DNA of 41,467 bases, from positions 1-41,467 of the forward strand of contig WANX01000131.1 of assembly GCA_015521565.1 (NCBI GenBank). The letters are read 5' to 3'. Both the position numbers and the translations under genes were made by a program. Below are positions 1-6,843 of this stretch, piece after piece. Source of the DNA: Candidatus Hydrothermarchaeota archaeon (GTDB lineage Archaea; Hydrothermarchaeota; Hydrothermarchaeia; Hydrothermarchaeales; BMS3B). Each line of letters opens with the position of its first letter. The first letter of the stretch is position 1. The notes under the pieces were generated by a model, which was not told where the DNA came from, made no database searches, and saw nothing but the letters and a program-made list of their open reading frames with translations.

Positions 1-840
1 AATCCTGTCCAGCTCCTCCTCGGGGATGCCTATCCCTGTGTCGGCAACGCAAACCTCAACCTCCCCATCCTTTCTGCGCGCCTCGACGATTACCCTCCCG
101 CCCTCACGGTTGAACTTTATGGCGTTGCTTACAAGGTTGCGCAGCACATGCCTCAGCTGACTGGGGTCTCCCCGCACCCGGGGCAGGCTTTCCAGGTTCA
201 ACTCCATCTTCAGGTCCTCTGCAATCAGCAGCGGTTCGAACTCGCCTGTTACCTGATTTATCAGCCCCACCAGATCCACCGCATCCATGCTTATTTCAGC
301 CCTACCATTTTCAAACTTCGCGGCTTCCAGCAGGTCTGCCACTATGAAGTCCTGCCGTACCAGAGCGTCAATTGCCATCTTAAGCGTCCTCCTCCTGTCC
401 CCGGGGTCCTCCTCATCCATCGCAAGCTCAATCGCACCCTTGGCGATGGTTATGGGGGTGCGCAGCTCATGGCTCACATTCGCAAGTATGTTGCTCTTAA
501 GCTCGTCGATGCTTTTAAGTTCCTGATACGCACGCTGAAGCTCTTCATATGCCATTCTGAGCTCGTTTTCTGTGCGAACACGCTTCTTTATCTCTTCTCT
601 CAGTTTTGTATTGCTCTCCTCCAGGCTTTCTTTAAGTTTACTCTGCTTTAAGAGCTGGTAACCCACAAAAGCCAGAAGAGGTGCCGAAATGAATATGAGA
701 ATGTGGGGAACAGGGTCAGACCGCACATCCTCATAGACACCTGTTCTGAGTATCAAGTGCTTATAGCCCCAGTATGTGATGTTTAGAAGTACGCCGCTGA
801 GCATTACAGATACCGCAAGAGCCTCTATGCGCTGCAGCAT
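1..840 (-). CDS. Membrane-anchored sensor histidine kinase, C-terminus cut by window edge
   Basis: The minus frame is open from an ATG at 838-840 to base 1, giving 280 residues with no stop, so the C-terminus lies outside the window; the ORF track misses it for that reason. Two hydrophobic segments (about residues 8-28 and 46-64) precede a coiled-coil linker (about 65-110). The H box SHELRTPI has the phosphorylated His at about residue 124. An N box (RNLVSNAIKFN) and a G1 box (VADTGIGIPEE) mark the start of the ATPase domain. There is no PAS or large extracellular sensor domain, so the signal may be sensed in the membrane. No response regulator is visible nearby. Phosphotransfer is inferred from the family. 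Confidence 0.9.
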   Translation of the reverse strand, partial: MLQRIEALAVSVMLSGVLLNITYWGYKHLILRTGVYEDVRSDPVPHILIFISAPLLAFVGYQLLKQSKLKESLEESNTKLREEIKKRVRTENELRMAYEELQRAYQELKSIDELKSNILANVSHELRTPITIAKGAIELAMDEEDPGDRRRTLKMAIDALVRQDFIVADLLEAAKFENGRAEISMDAVDLVGLINQVTGEFEPLLIAEDLKMELNLESLPRVRGDPSQLRHVLRNLVSNAIKFNREGGRVIVEARRKDGEVEVCVADTGIGIPEEELDRI

Positions 841-1076
841 TGGAAAACACCCGCTTACCCATCGAATTGTTAGAGTAGAATCTAACTGGCAAAGCTAATA
901 AATCTTTTCATTAACTGTCCTGTAAAACTGATGCAAAATCGCTGACAAAAATTAAAAAATAATTTATAAACTCGTCCCGCCGCTGCCAGAAAGACCTTTT
1001 CAAAAAACCATGCCCTTGATAAAACTTTACAATTAGCAAGCAAAAATTTACAAAAGTAAAGATATGGCGAAGAGGA
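841..1076. promoter_or_regulatory. Divergent promoter region between the histidine kinase and the kor operon
   Basis: AT-rich, with no ORF. On the minus strand an AGATTTATTAGC element near 893-905 is a plausible TATA box for the kinase. A perfect inverted repeat GTTAGA-N6-TCTAAC (869-886) would lie over its start site and is an operator candidate. On the plus strand AATTTATAAA (961-970) is the best TATA box for the regulator-kor operon. A second element, AAAATTTAC near 1043-1051, would give a nearly leaderless transcript. These are read by eye against archaeal promoter consensus. Confidence 0.55.
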
Positions 1077-1532
1077 ATGGTGAGCGAGAAGCAGCTTCAG
1101 GTGCTGCGCAAGCTTTATGAGGGTGCGCGCAGCTTAAAGGTTCACTCGACGCACAGGACGCAGGCAGAGCTTGCGGCTGAGCTCGGGATAAGCCGCCAGG
1201 CGCTCAGCGCTCATCTTCGCGAGCTCAGAGAGCAGGGCCTAATACGCACTGGCAGGGGCTTTATAGACCTCACCGATAAGGCGCTCGCGGAGATAGGAAA
1301 GTTCGGCGAGGAGGCGTTCGTGCTCCTCAAGGTCAAGCCTGCGTACCGCGAAGCCACGTACCGCAGGCTTCGCTCTTTACCTGCGGAGCGCGTGTACCGC
1401 GTCGCGGGAGAGTATGATGTCATCGCGGTTGTACCCGCGTCGAGGCTTCGCGAGTTTCTGGACGCAGCTTCAAAGCTTAAGGGCGTCGAGGCCACGGCGT
1501 CGCATGTGGTAATAGAGATGTACCAGGTGTGA
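1077..1532 (+). CDS. Lrp/AsnC-like transcriptional regulator heading the kor operon
   Basis: 151 residues. An N-terminal winged helix-turn-helix (about 20-60, with TQAELAAELGISRQALSAHL) is followed by a C-terminal domain (about 78-151) with the beta-alpha-beta pattern of the AsnC/RAM ligand-binding domain (FVLLKVKPAYREA, RVYRVAGEYDVIAVV). Lrp-family proteins bind DNA as oligomers and usually sense amino acids or related small molecules. The stop overlaps the start region of korD, so the regulator is co-transcribed with the 2-oxoacid oxidoreductase and may control it in response to amino or 2-oxo acids (inference). ATG 1077 and GTG 1080 are adjacent possible starts; no clear Shine-Dalgarno sequence is seen. 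Confidence 0.85.
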   Translation: MVSEKQLQVLRKLYEGARSLKVHSTHRTQAELAAELGISRQALSAHLRELREQGLIRTGRGFIDLTDKALAEIGKFGEEAFVLLKVKPAYREATYRRLRSLPAERVYRVAGEYDVIAVVPASRLREFLDAASKLKGVEATASHVVIEMYQV

Positions 1533-1534
1533 GA

Positions 1535-1792
1535 ATGGGCAGGATAACCATAAACGAGAGGTACTGCAAGGGGTGCAACATCTGCATAGAGTACTGCCCC
1601 ATGAAGGTGTTTGAGCCGGCGGAGGAGCCCAACGAGCGCGGCTACTTCGTGCCCGTCGTGGCTCACCCCGAGAGGTGCACAAAGCTGAAGGTGAGCAAGC
1701 ACCTCAAGCGCAAGGTTTGCTCGCTGTGCGAAGACATGTGCCCCGACTTTGCCATTGAAATAGACGTGTACGCCGAGGAGGAGGAAGAATGA
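1535..1792 (+). CDS. korD: 2-oxoacid:ferredoxin oxidoreductase delta subunit (2x[4Fe-4S] ferredoxin)
   Basis: Small iron-sulfur subunit that passes electrons between the catalytic subunits and external ferredoxin. Start chosen at ATG 1535; GTG 1529, overlapping the upstream stop, is the alternative. In the GTG numbering the first cluster motif is regular, C13-x2-C16-x2-C19-x3-C23-P. The second is not: C50 is followed by 13 residues before C64-x2-C67-x3-C71-P, where families normally have two residues in the first gap. The inserted stretch is basic (KLKVSKHLKRK). The C-terminus is a run of glutamates. Translationally coupled to korA by an ATGA overlap; gene order D-A-B-C matches known 2-oxoglutarate oxidoreductase operons. 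Confidence 0.88.
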   Translation: MGRITINERYCKGCNICIEYCPMKVFEPAEEPNERGYFVPVVAHPERCTKLKVSKHLKRKVCSLCEDMCPDFAIEIDVYAEEEEE

Positions 1793-2913
1793 GCCACATG
1801 CACGGGACGCGCTTCCTGCAGGGCAACATCGCCTGCGCCGAAGGCGCAATCGCCGCCGGGTGCAGGTTCTTCGCGGGCTACCCAATAACCCCGAGCACGG
1901 AGGTCGCAGAATGGCTGGCGCAGCGCCTGCCCAGGGTGGGAGGCGTTTTCATACAGATGGAGGACGAGATAGGCTCCATCTCGGCGATAATAGGCGCGCG
2001 CTGGGCAGGGGTGAAGGCGATGACCGCCACCTCAGGCCCGGGGTTCTCGCTGATGATGGAGAACGTGGGCTTCGCGGCAATGACGGAGACGCCCATCGTC
2101 ATTGTAAACATCCAGCGCTCAGGTCCGAGCACAGGGCAGCCCACGATGCCCGCGAGCGGCGACGTGATGCAGGCGCGCTTCGGCTCGCACGGCGACTATG
2201 CGGTAATAGCGCTCTCTCCCAATAGCGTGCAGGAGATGTTTGAGCTCACCGTGGAGGCCTTCAACCTGAGCGAGCGCTACCGCGTCCCAGTTTTTTTAAT
2301 GGCAGACGAGATAATAGGGCACATGCGGGAGAAGGTCCACCTGCCCGAGGAGGTGGAGACCTTCACGGCGCCGCTGAGCAGGCGCGGCGCGAGGTACTAC
2401 TTCAGGCCCGATCCAAAGACGCTCGTGCCCAGGATGCAGGTTTTCGGGCGCGGCTACAATGTGCACGTCACCGGCTTGACCCACGACGAGCGCGGCTACC
2501 CGGCGACCAACGACGCGAAGGTGCACACGAAGCTTGTGCGCAGGCTGGTGGAGAAGATAGAGAGGAATGCGGAGAGAATTATAAAAGTGGAGGGGCACCA
2601 CCTCGACGACGCTGAGGTCGTGCTCATAGCCTACGGCGCGGTGTCGCGCTCCGCTTTAGCTGCGGTGCGCGAGCTCAGAGCGAGGGGGATTAAAGCTGGG
2701 CTTCTCAGACTCATAACCCTGTTCCCCTTCCCCGAGAGGCTGGTGAGGAAGCTTGCAAGGCGGGCAAGGCTTGTGGTGCTGGAGATGAACCTCGGTCAGA
2801 TTCGCCGCGAGGTGGAGCGCTGCTCCAGGCGAAGGGTGCACTTCCTGCCCAAGCTCGGAGGGGAGCTTCACACCCCGCGGGAGATTGTAAAGTTTGTGGA
2901 GGCGCTGAAATGA
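1789..2913 (+). CDS. korA: 2-oxoacid:ferredoxin oxidoreductase alpha subunit (probably 2-oxoglutarate)
   Basis: 374 residues, normal for KorA. It carries the pyrimidine-binding and transketolase-like C-terminal domains of the TPP-dependent oxidoreductase. The N-terminal signature GCRFFAGYPITPSTEVAEW and the following TATSGPGFSLM segment are typical of the alpha subunit. With KorB it decarboxylates a 2-oxoacid with CoA, giving an acyl-CoA, CO2 and reduced ferredoxin in the cytoplasm. 2-Oxoglutarate is inferred from the D-A-B-C order and separate subunits; 2-oxoisovalerate or another acid cannot be excluded. ATGA overlaps link it to korD and korB. Confidence 0.9.
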   Translation: MSHMHGTRFLQGNIACAEGAIAAGCRFFAGYPITPSTEVAEWLAQRLPRVGGVFIQMEDEIGSISAIIGARWAGVKAMTATSGPGFSLMMENVGFAAMTETPIVIVNIQRSGPSTGQPTMPASGDVMQARFGSHGDYAVIALSPNSVQEMFELTVEAFNLSERYRVPVFLMADEIIGHMREKVHLPEEVETFTAPLSRRGARYYFRPDPKTLVPRMQVFGRGYNVHVTGLTHDERGYPATNDAKVHTKLVRRLVEKIERNAERIIKVEGHHLDDAEVVLIAYGAVSRSALAAVRELRARGIKAGLLRLITLFPFPERLVRKLARRARLVVLEMNLGQIRREVERCSRRRVHFLPKLGGELHTPREIVKFVEALK

Positions 2914-3908
2914 CCTACCTGGAGCTGCTTCGCAGGGACAGGCTGCCCCACATCCTGTGCGAGGGGTGCGGCGACGGCATAATAGTGAACGCCCTGCTCG
3001 AGGCCATAGTGGAGCTCGGCTTGCCCAGGGAGAAGCTGGTGTTCGTCTCCGGCATAGGCTGCTCCTCCCGAATACCCGGCTACCTGCTCTTCGACTCGCT
3101 GCACACAACGCATGGCAGAGCGATAGCCTTCGCCACAGGCATAAAGCTGGCAAACCCCGAGCTGAAGGTTGTTGTGATAACCGGCGACGGTGACATGGCA
3201 GCGATAGGGGGGAACCACTTTCTCCACGCCGCAAGGCGGAACATAGACATGACGGTTATCTGCTCCAACAACTACAACTACGGCATGACGGGCGGGCAGG
3301 TCTCGCCGACTACGCCGCGTGGGTGGCGCACGACAACGACGCCCTACGGCAACGTCGAGCCTCCCATGGATATAGCAAAGGTGGCCGCCGCAGCTGGGGC
3401 GAACTACGTGGCGAGGTGGAGCACCGCGTCGCCGCTCCAGATAAAGGAGTCCATAAAGAAGGCGCTTACCAGGGAGGGCTTCACCCTGGTGGAGGTGCTC
3501 ACCCAGTGTCCCACCGCCTTCGGCAGGCGCAACAAGCTTCGCAGCGCGGTGGACATGCTGCGCTGGTACAAGGAGAACACCGTCGCCCTGCACCACGCCC
3601 GGGAGCTGGAGGAGAAGGGCGTCGACCTCTCCGCAAAGGTGGTGGTGGGCGAGTTCGCTGACCGGGATAGGCCAGGCTTGGTGCGCCTTCTGGGCCTTGT
3701 AAAGGATGAGAAGGAAGAGAAGAAGGAGGAGCCTCCGGCAGAGGAGCGCGCGGCGAGGCGAAGAGAAGAGGAGGAGCACCTGCGCGAGGCGAGGAAGCGC
3801 ATCCTCGAGGTCATAGCGAAGCTGGGCACGCCGAAGATAAGGCGGATGATAGAGCTGGACATGGACGTGGAGAAGATTGAGAAGGAGCTGCTGAAGCATG
3901 CGCGTTGA
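2910..3908 (+). CDS. korB: 2-oxoacid:ferredoxin oxidoreductase beta subunit with charged C-terminal extension
   Basis: 332 residues; the conserved part ends near residue 265-270. It holds the cysteines expected to ligate the [4Fe-4S] cluster (CEGCGDG near the N-terminus, GIGCSS, and a later TQCP) and the TPP/Mg motif GDGDMAAIGGNH followed by NNYNYGMTGGQ. The remaining roughly 60 residues are an acidic/basic, probably helical or coiled-coil tail (DEKEEKKEEPPAEER ... RKRILEVIAKLGTPKIRR) that I do not recognise as part of the family core. The tail overlaps the korC start by 11 bases. It might help subunit contact or recruit a partner; that is inference. Confidence 0.9.
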   Translation: MTYLELLRRDRLPHILCEGCGDGIIVNALLEAIVELGLPREKLVFVSGIGCSSRIPGYLLFDSLHTTHGRAIAFATGIKLANPELKVVVITGDGDMAAIGGNHFLHAARRNIDMTVICSNNYNYGMTGGQVSPTTPRGWRTTTTPYGNVEPPMDIAKVAAAAGANYVARWSTASPLQIKESIKKALTREGFTLVEVLTQCPTAFGRRNKLRSAVDMLRWYKENTVALHHARELEEKGVDLSAKVVVGEFADRDRPGLVRLLGLVKDEKEEKKEEPPAEERAARRREEEEHLREARKRILEVIAKLGTPKIRRMIELDMDVEKIEKELLKHAR

Positions 3909-4473
3909 GGTGCGCTTTTCCGGTTTCGGAGGACAGGGCATCGTCACCGCGGGTATAATCTTAGCCAGAGCCGCGAGCATCCACGACGGCAAGCAGGCGG
4001 TGCAGACCCAGAGCTACGGTCCTGAGGCGAGAGGCGGCGCCTCGCGAAGCGAGGTTGTTATAAGCGACGAGGAGATACTCTACCCCAAGGTGCTGCGCCC
4101 GGATATATTTGTGGTCATGTCGGGCGAGGCGATGCAGAAGTACCTGCGCGACCTGAAGAAGGGAAGCGTGGTGATTTACGACTCCTCGCTGATAAAAACC
4201 CCTCCTGCAAAGGGCATCGCCTACCCAGTGCCCGCTACTCTGCTCGCGAAGCGCGAGGTGGGCAAGCCCATCGTGGCCAACATAATTCTCTTGGGAGCGC
4301 TCACCGCAATCACGGGGGTGGTGAGCAGGGAGGCGATGGAGAAGGCGGTGCTCGAGAGCGTGCCAAAGGGCACGGAGGAGATGAACAGAAAGGCGCTGCA
4401 TATAGGCTTTGCCGAGGGCGAGAAGCTGGTTAGGGCACAACCTCGCAGTCGTTGTTTATCTCCGGGTAGCTGA
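3898..4473 (+). CDS. korC: 2-oxoacid:ferredoxin oxidoreductase gamma subunit
   Basis: 191 residues. The N-terminal FSGFGGQGIVTAGIILARAA and QSYGPEARGGASRSEVVIS motifs are diagnostic of the gamma domain of this enzyme family. It completes the four-subunit enzyme. The start lies inside the end of korB. The last 44 bases overlap the 3' end of the convergent radical SAM gene; residues after GEKLV look non-conserved and may simply read through that overlap. Confidence 0.9.
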   Translation: MRVEVRFSGFGGQGIVTAGIILARAASIHDGKQAVQTQSYGPEARGGASRSEVVISDEEILYPKVLRPDIFVVMSGEAMQKYLRDLKKGSVVIYDSSLIKTPPAKGIAYPVPATLLAKREVGKPIVANIILLGALTAITGVVSREAMEKAVLESVPKGTEEMNRKALHIGFAEGEKLVRAQPRSRCLSPGS

Positions 4474-5497
4474 AGGCCTTCTCAGGGACAGCGCCTTCCT
4501 TGATCATCCTCTTAATCTCCGGAAGCGCAGCGCTTAGCTCGCCAACAAGGTGGCGTACGGTTGAGCATATCAGCGCATAGCCCCGCTCGCCCACCCACTC
4601 CTTCGCCAGGTTGATGAAGAGGCAGCGCCCGCCGCACACCCAGAGCAGGTCGCAGCTGGCGCAGGGCTCCTTCAGAGAGGCGCAGTTCTTTAGCTCCTCT
4701 GGCGAGGTGTCGAAGATGCTCCCCACGCGCATAAACTCGTACTCCGGGGTCACCGGGCACAGGGTTATCTCACCACTGGGCGAGATGGCGAAGAAGTCCA
4801 CGCCCGCGCCGCAGCGCAGCTTCGCCGGGTTACGGGTCAGCAGCGTCTTTGTTATCCCTATGAAGGGCACCAGCCCGAGAAGCTCGCCCCGCTGCATCTC
4901 GCTCACCCACTCGCGCACCAGCTTTGTGATGCCCGCGTTGTAGCTGCGCAGCCATTCGCGTGCAATCTCGCTTCCGCCGTCCCAGAAGAGCTCGAAGTCC
5001 AGCTGCCAGTGCACGTGGTCGAAGATGCCCAGCCTTGCTAAGTGGAGCACATCCTCGTAGATGTCGCTCCTGAGCGAGGCCACCATTCTTGCTATGAGGT
5101 CTCCGCGGAAGTGCTTCCTCGCCCGGCGGGCGTTTTTTATTATCCTGTCGTAGACGCCCCGCCCGCGGTACGCGTCGGTGACCTCGCGCCTGCCGTCGAT
5201 GGAGATTAAGACGGTGTGGAACCTGCGCAGGTAGCGCGGCTTGACCTTATGGAGCAGCACGCCGTTGGTGTGCAGGATGTAGGTGGCGGGGATGGCGTCC
5301 ATGACCTGCTCCATGAGCTCAAGGCGAAGCAGGGGCTCGCCGCCGTAGAAGGCTATCACGGGCGAGGGGTCTTTTGCGATGAAGCTGCGCAGCGCCTCTA
5401 TGGAATACTCCACCTCCATGTGCTCCGCCTCGCGGGTGCCCCCGCAGTAGCTGCACTCAAGGTTGCACCTCTGCGTGAGAAGCAGGTGGTAGTGCAT
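4430..5497 (-). CDS. Radical SAM/SPASM enzyme, likely peptide-modifying (AF1577-type)
   Basis: 355 residues. The radical SAM cluster motif CNLECSYC (C11-x3-C15-x2-C18) sits at the extreme N-terminus, followed by a GGEP-like motif (FYGGEPLLR) and a TIM-barrel core to about residue 220. The C-terminal region is Cys-rich (CGAG, TLCPV, CASLKEPCASCDLLWVCGGRC), as in SPASM domains that hold auxiliary [4Fe-4S] clusters. Such proteins usually modify ribosomal peptides or activate enzymes such as sulfatases. The layout and length fit the archaeal family I remember under the name AF1577; that name is recalled, not searched. No sulfatase is nearby, but a short ORF is divergently placed at 5616. Start ATG 5497. 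Confidence 0.85.
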   Translation of the reverse strand: MHYHLLLTQRCNLECSYCGGTREAEHMEVEYSIEALRSFIAKDPSPVIAFYGGEPLLRLELMEQVMDAIPATYILHTNGVLLHKVKPRYLRRFHTVLISIDGRREVTDAYRGRGVYDRIIKNARRARKHFRGDLIARMVASLRSDIYEDVLHLARLGIFDHVHWQLDFELFWDGGSEIAREWLRSYNAGITKLVREWVSEMQRGELLGLVPFIGITKTLLTRNPAKLRCGAGVDFFAISPSGEITLCPVTPEYEFMRVGSIFDTSPEELKNCASLKEPCASCDLLWVCGGRCLFINLAKEWVGERGYALICSTVRHLVGELSAALPEIKRMIKEGAVPEKAFSYPEINNDCEVVP

Positions 5498-5615
5498 GTG
5501 CTTAGAGCGGAAAACCGCACCTGATAAGAGATTTTTATTGTGAACACATATTCACGAAAAATTTAAATAGTTTAAAATATATTTAATAAACACATGTGTA
5601 CAGGAGGGAGGTAAG
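5498..5615. promoter_or_regulatory. Divergent promoter with palindrome, radical SAM gene / small ORF
   Basis: Very AT-rich. The core holds a perfect inverted repeat GTGAA-N6-TTCAC (5540-5555), then runs such as TTTAAATAG and TATATTTAATAAAC (5560-5590) that can serve as TATA boxes on either strand. A strong ribosome-binding sequence GGAGGGAGGT (5603-5612) precedes GTG 5616. The arrangement looks like a regulated bidirectional promoter for the enzyme and the small ORF. Confidence 0.6.
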
Positions 5616-5717
5616 GTGACCGGTGTCCTGAGGTTGTTTTTCAACAAGCTACGGGATGCAGCCATTGCCGTGGGGCTGCTTCCCGGGATTTCGGTGGTAA
5701 GGGTGCGTGAGGATTAG
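5616..5717 (+). CDS. 33-residue peptide ORF divergent from the radical SAM enzyme
   Basis: Too short for the ORF track. It starts at GTG 5616, eight bases after a GGAGG, and ends at TAG 5715-5717, two bases before the convergent HAD gene. The peptide has a basic, amphipathic N-terminal half (RLFFNKLRDAAIAV), a central LLPG turn and a valine/arginine-rich tail. It has no Cys. It matches no family I know. Support for it being real is the strong ribosome-binding site, the AT-rich promoter and its place beside a SPASM enzyme. It could be the enzyme's substrate peptide, or merely a chance ORF; ATG 5594 upstream gives only a six-codon ORF. Confidence 0.4.
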   Translation: MTGVLRLFFNKLRDAAIAVGLLPGISVVRVRED

Positions 5718-5719
5718 CA

Positions 5720-6700
5720 CTATCCCAGCTTCGCCGCCTCGCCCCTCACAAGAGCCCTGAAGTGCGAGTGTATCCTGAGGGTACGCCGGAGCTTTGTCTC
5801 GCTCTCCGCAGGGAAAAGGGTGTAGGCGGCCTCACCCTGCCCATCTTCAAGACTCCCCGCCTTCTCCAGCGCAGCGCTCCTGCCGCCCTCTGCGAAGGCG
5901 TCCAGAATTGGCAGAATTGCGCTCAGCTTCTCCGAAGCCACCGCAATATCGCAGCAGGGGAGCGAGTACTCGTTGGCGTTGAAGGCTATGGCGATGCCCC
6001 CCCCTCTGCTAACCTCGCGGAGCATCTTGAAGTCTGTGATGCTGTCGCCTATGGCTGCGCACTCGCTGAGCTGCGCTCCGTCTTTCTCAAGGAAGCGGAG
6101 CATCGCCTCCACCTTCCGCGAGCCCCCTACAACGCGAACCTCGTTGAAAACTTTTCCAAGCTCCGTTTGCGGGAGCTTTTTGAAGAAGAACTCGTCCAGC
6201 GTCGCCACGATTTCCTCGTCGCGCATTCGCGGGTAAAGCTTCTCGAGTATAACCCTCTCCACCTCGGCCACGAGCTCCACGCCGGAGATGCCGCGGTACC
6301 TGCTCAGCTCCAGCCTTGTGCACGCGACATCCTCCCTTGCCACGCCGAGCTGAGCTGCTATGTTGTACGCGTGCTGCTGGTAGCTTGTCGAAATTATGTG
6401 CACCTTCCAGTTATTCCTGCGCAGGTGCGCTATTGTTTCTCTTGCTCCGGCTACGATTCTGGCGCGCCTCGAAACGCGCTCTATGTCCGCCTCGGTTATG
6501 CCGTGGTGGATTAAGAAGGGCACGATGAGCTTGAGCGTGTCCCCGGGCTCGTAGTCCTGCCTTCCCTCGAGGGTGAGCAGGTCGTCGTACCTGCTTATCA
6601 CCTCGAAGATCTCCTTACCTCCGGGTATTAGCCCCATCACCTCGTAGGCGTTGTCCTGGGGCGAAAGCGGCCCCTCCAGGTCGAAGCACGCAACAGGCAT
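5720..6700 (-). CDS. HAD-superfamily phosphatase-like protein (archaeal, COG4030/EhaR-like)
   Basis: 326 residues. The N-terminal FDLEGPLSP (D7-x-E9) is the HAD nucleophile motif with Glu at the second acidic position, as in ThrH-type phosphatases. Motif II is HIISTSYQQ; motif III/IV is AAIGDSITDFKM. A large cap region lies between about residues 20 and 95. The sequence resembles the archaeal family sometimes labelled EhaR (energy-converting hydrogenase-associated); this is from memory, and no hydrogenase genes are present here. The substrate is unknown. It is the last gene of the CYTH-mptG-HAD group but is separated from mptG by 143 bases that hold a likely promoter, so it may also be transcribed alone. 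No Shine-Dalgarno precedes ATG 6700; it may be leaderless. Confidence 0.75.
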   Translation of the reverse strand: MPVACFDLEGPLSPQDNAYEVMGLIPGGKEIFEVISRYDDLLTLEGRQDYEPGDTLKLIVPFLIHHGITEADIERVSRRARIVAGARETIAHLRRNNWKVHIISTSYQQHAYNIAAQLGVAREDVACTRLELSRYRGISGVELVAEVERVILEKLYPRMRDEEIVATLDEFFFKKLPQTELGKVFNEVRVVGGSRKVEAMLRFLEKDGAQLSECAAIGDSITDFKMLREVSRGGGIAIAFNANEYSLPCCDIAVASEKLSAILPILDAFAEGGRSAALEKAGSLEDGQGEAAYTLFPAESETKLRRTLRIHSHFRALVRGEAAKLG

Positions 6701-6843
6701 GGGGAGAGTTCTGCTGTCATGCTTTTAATTCTTTCGCCAGAGAGCACAGACCCGGCGGGAACCCGGGTCAGGCCTCTGTGTTTGTCCCCCTTAGATGGCA
6801 GAGGACACGCCGGGAAAGCGGATTATGCCCGCCCATGCAGGTG
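6701..6843 (-). other. Intergenic region with strong hairpins upstream of the HAD gene
   Basis: No credible gene. Two clear inverted repeats: GACCCGG/CCGGGTC with a 7-base loop (6749-6769) and CCTCTG/CAGAGG with a 20-base loop (about 6773-6804). Close to the HAD start, AAAGAATTAAAAGC on the minus strand (about 6722-6735) could be a TATA box giving a leaderless transcript. The hairpins may be a 3' processing or termination signal for mptG. The T-loop-like GGTTC does not form a tRNA. Confidence 0.4.

Noticed and set aside
148-651. Plus-strand ORFs opposite the histidine kinase (148-651 and 287-526)
   Set aside because: They are shadows of the truncated minus-strand kinase, whose H, N and G1 boxes are clear.
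4430-4473. Frameshift or false end because korC and the radical SAM gene overlap by 44 bases
   Set aside because: Both frames are intact and end in ordinary stop codons; the overlap affects only poorly conserved C-termini.
6735-6830. Possible tRNA (GGTTC loop within a 7-bp stem)
   Set aside because: The stem and loop do not fit a T arm, and no acceptor, D or anticodon arms can be drawn.
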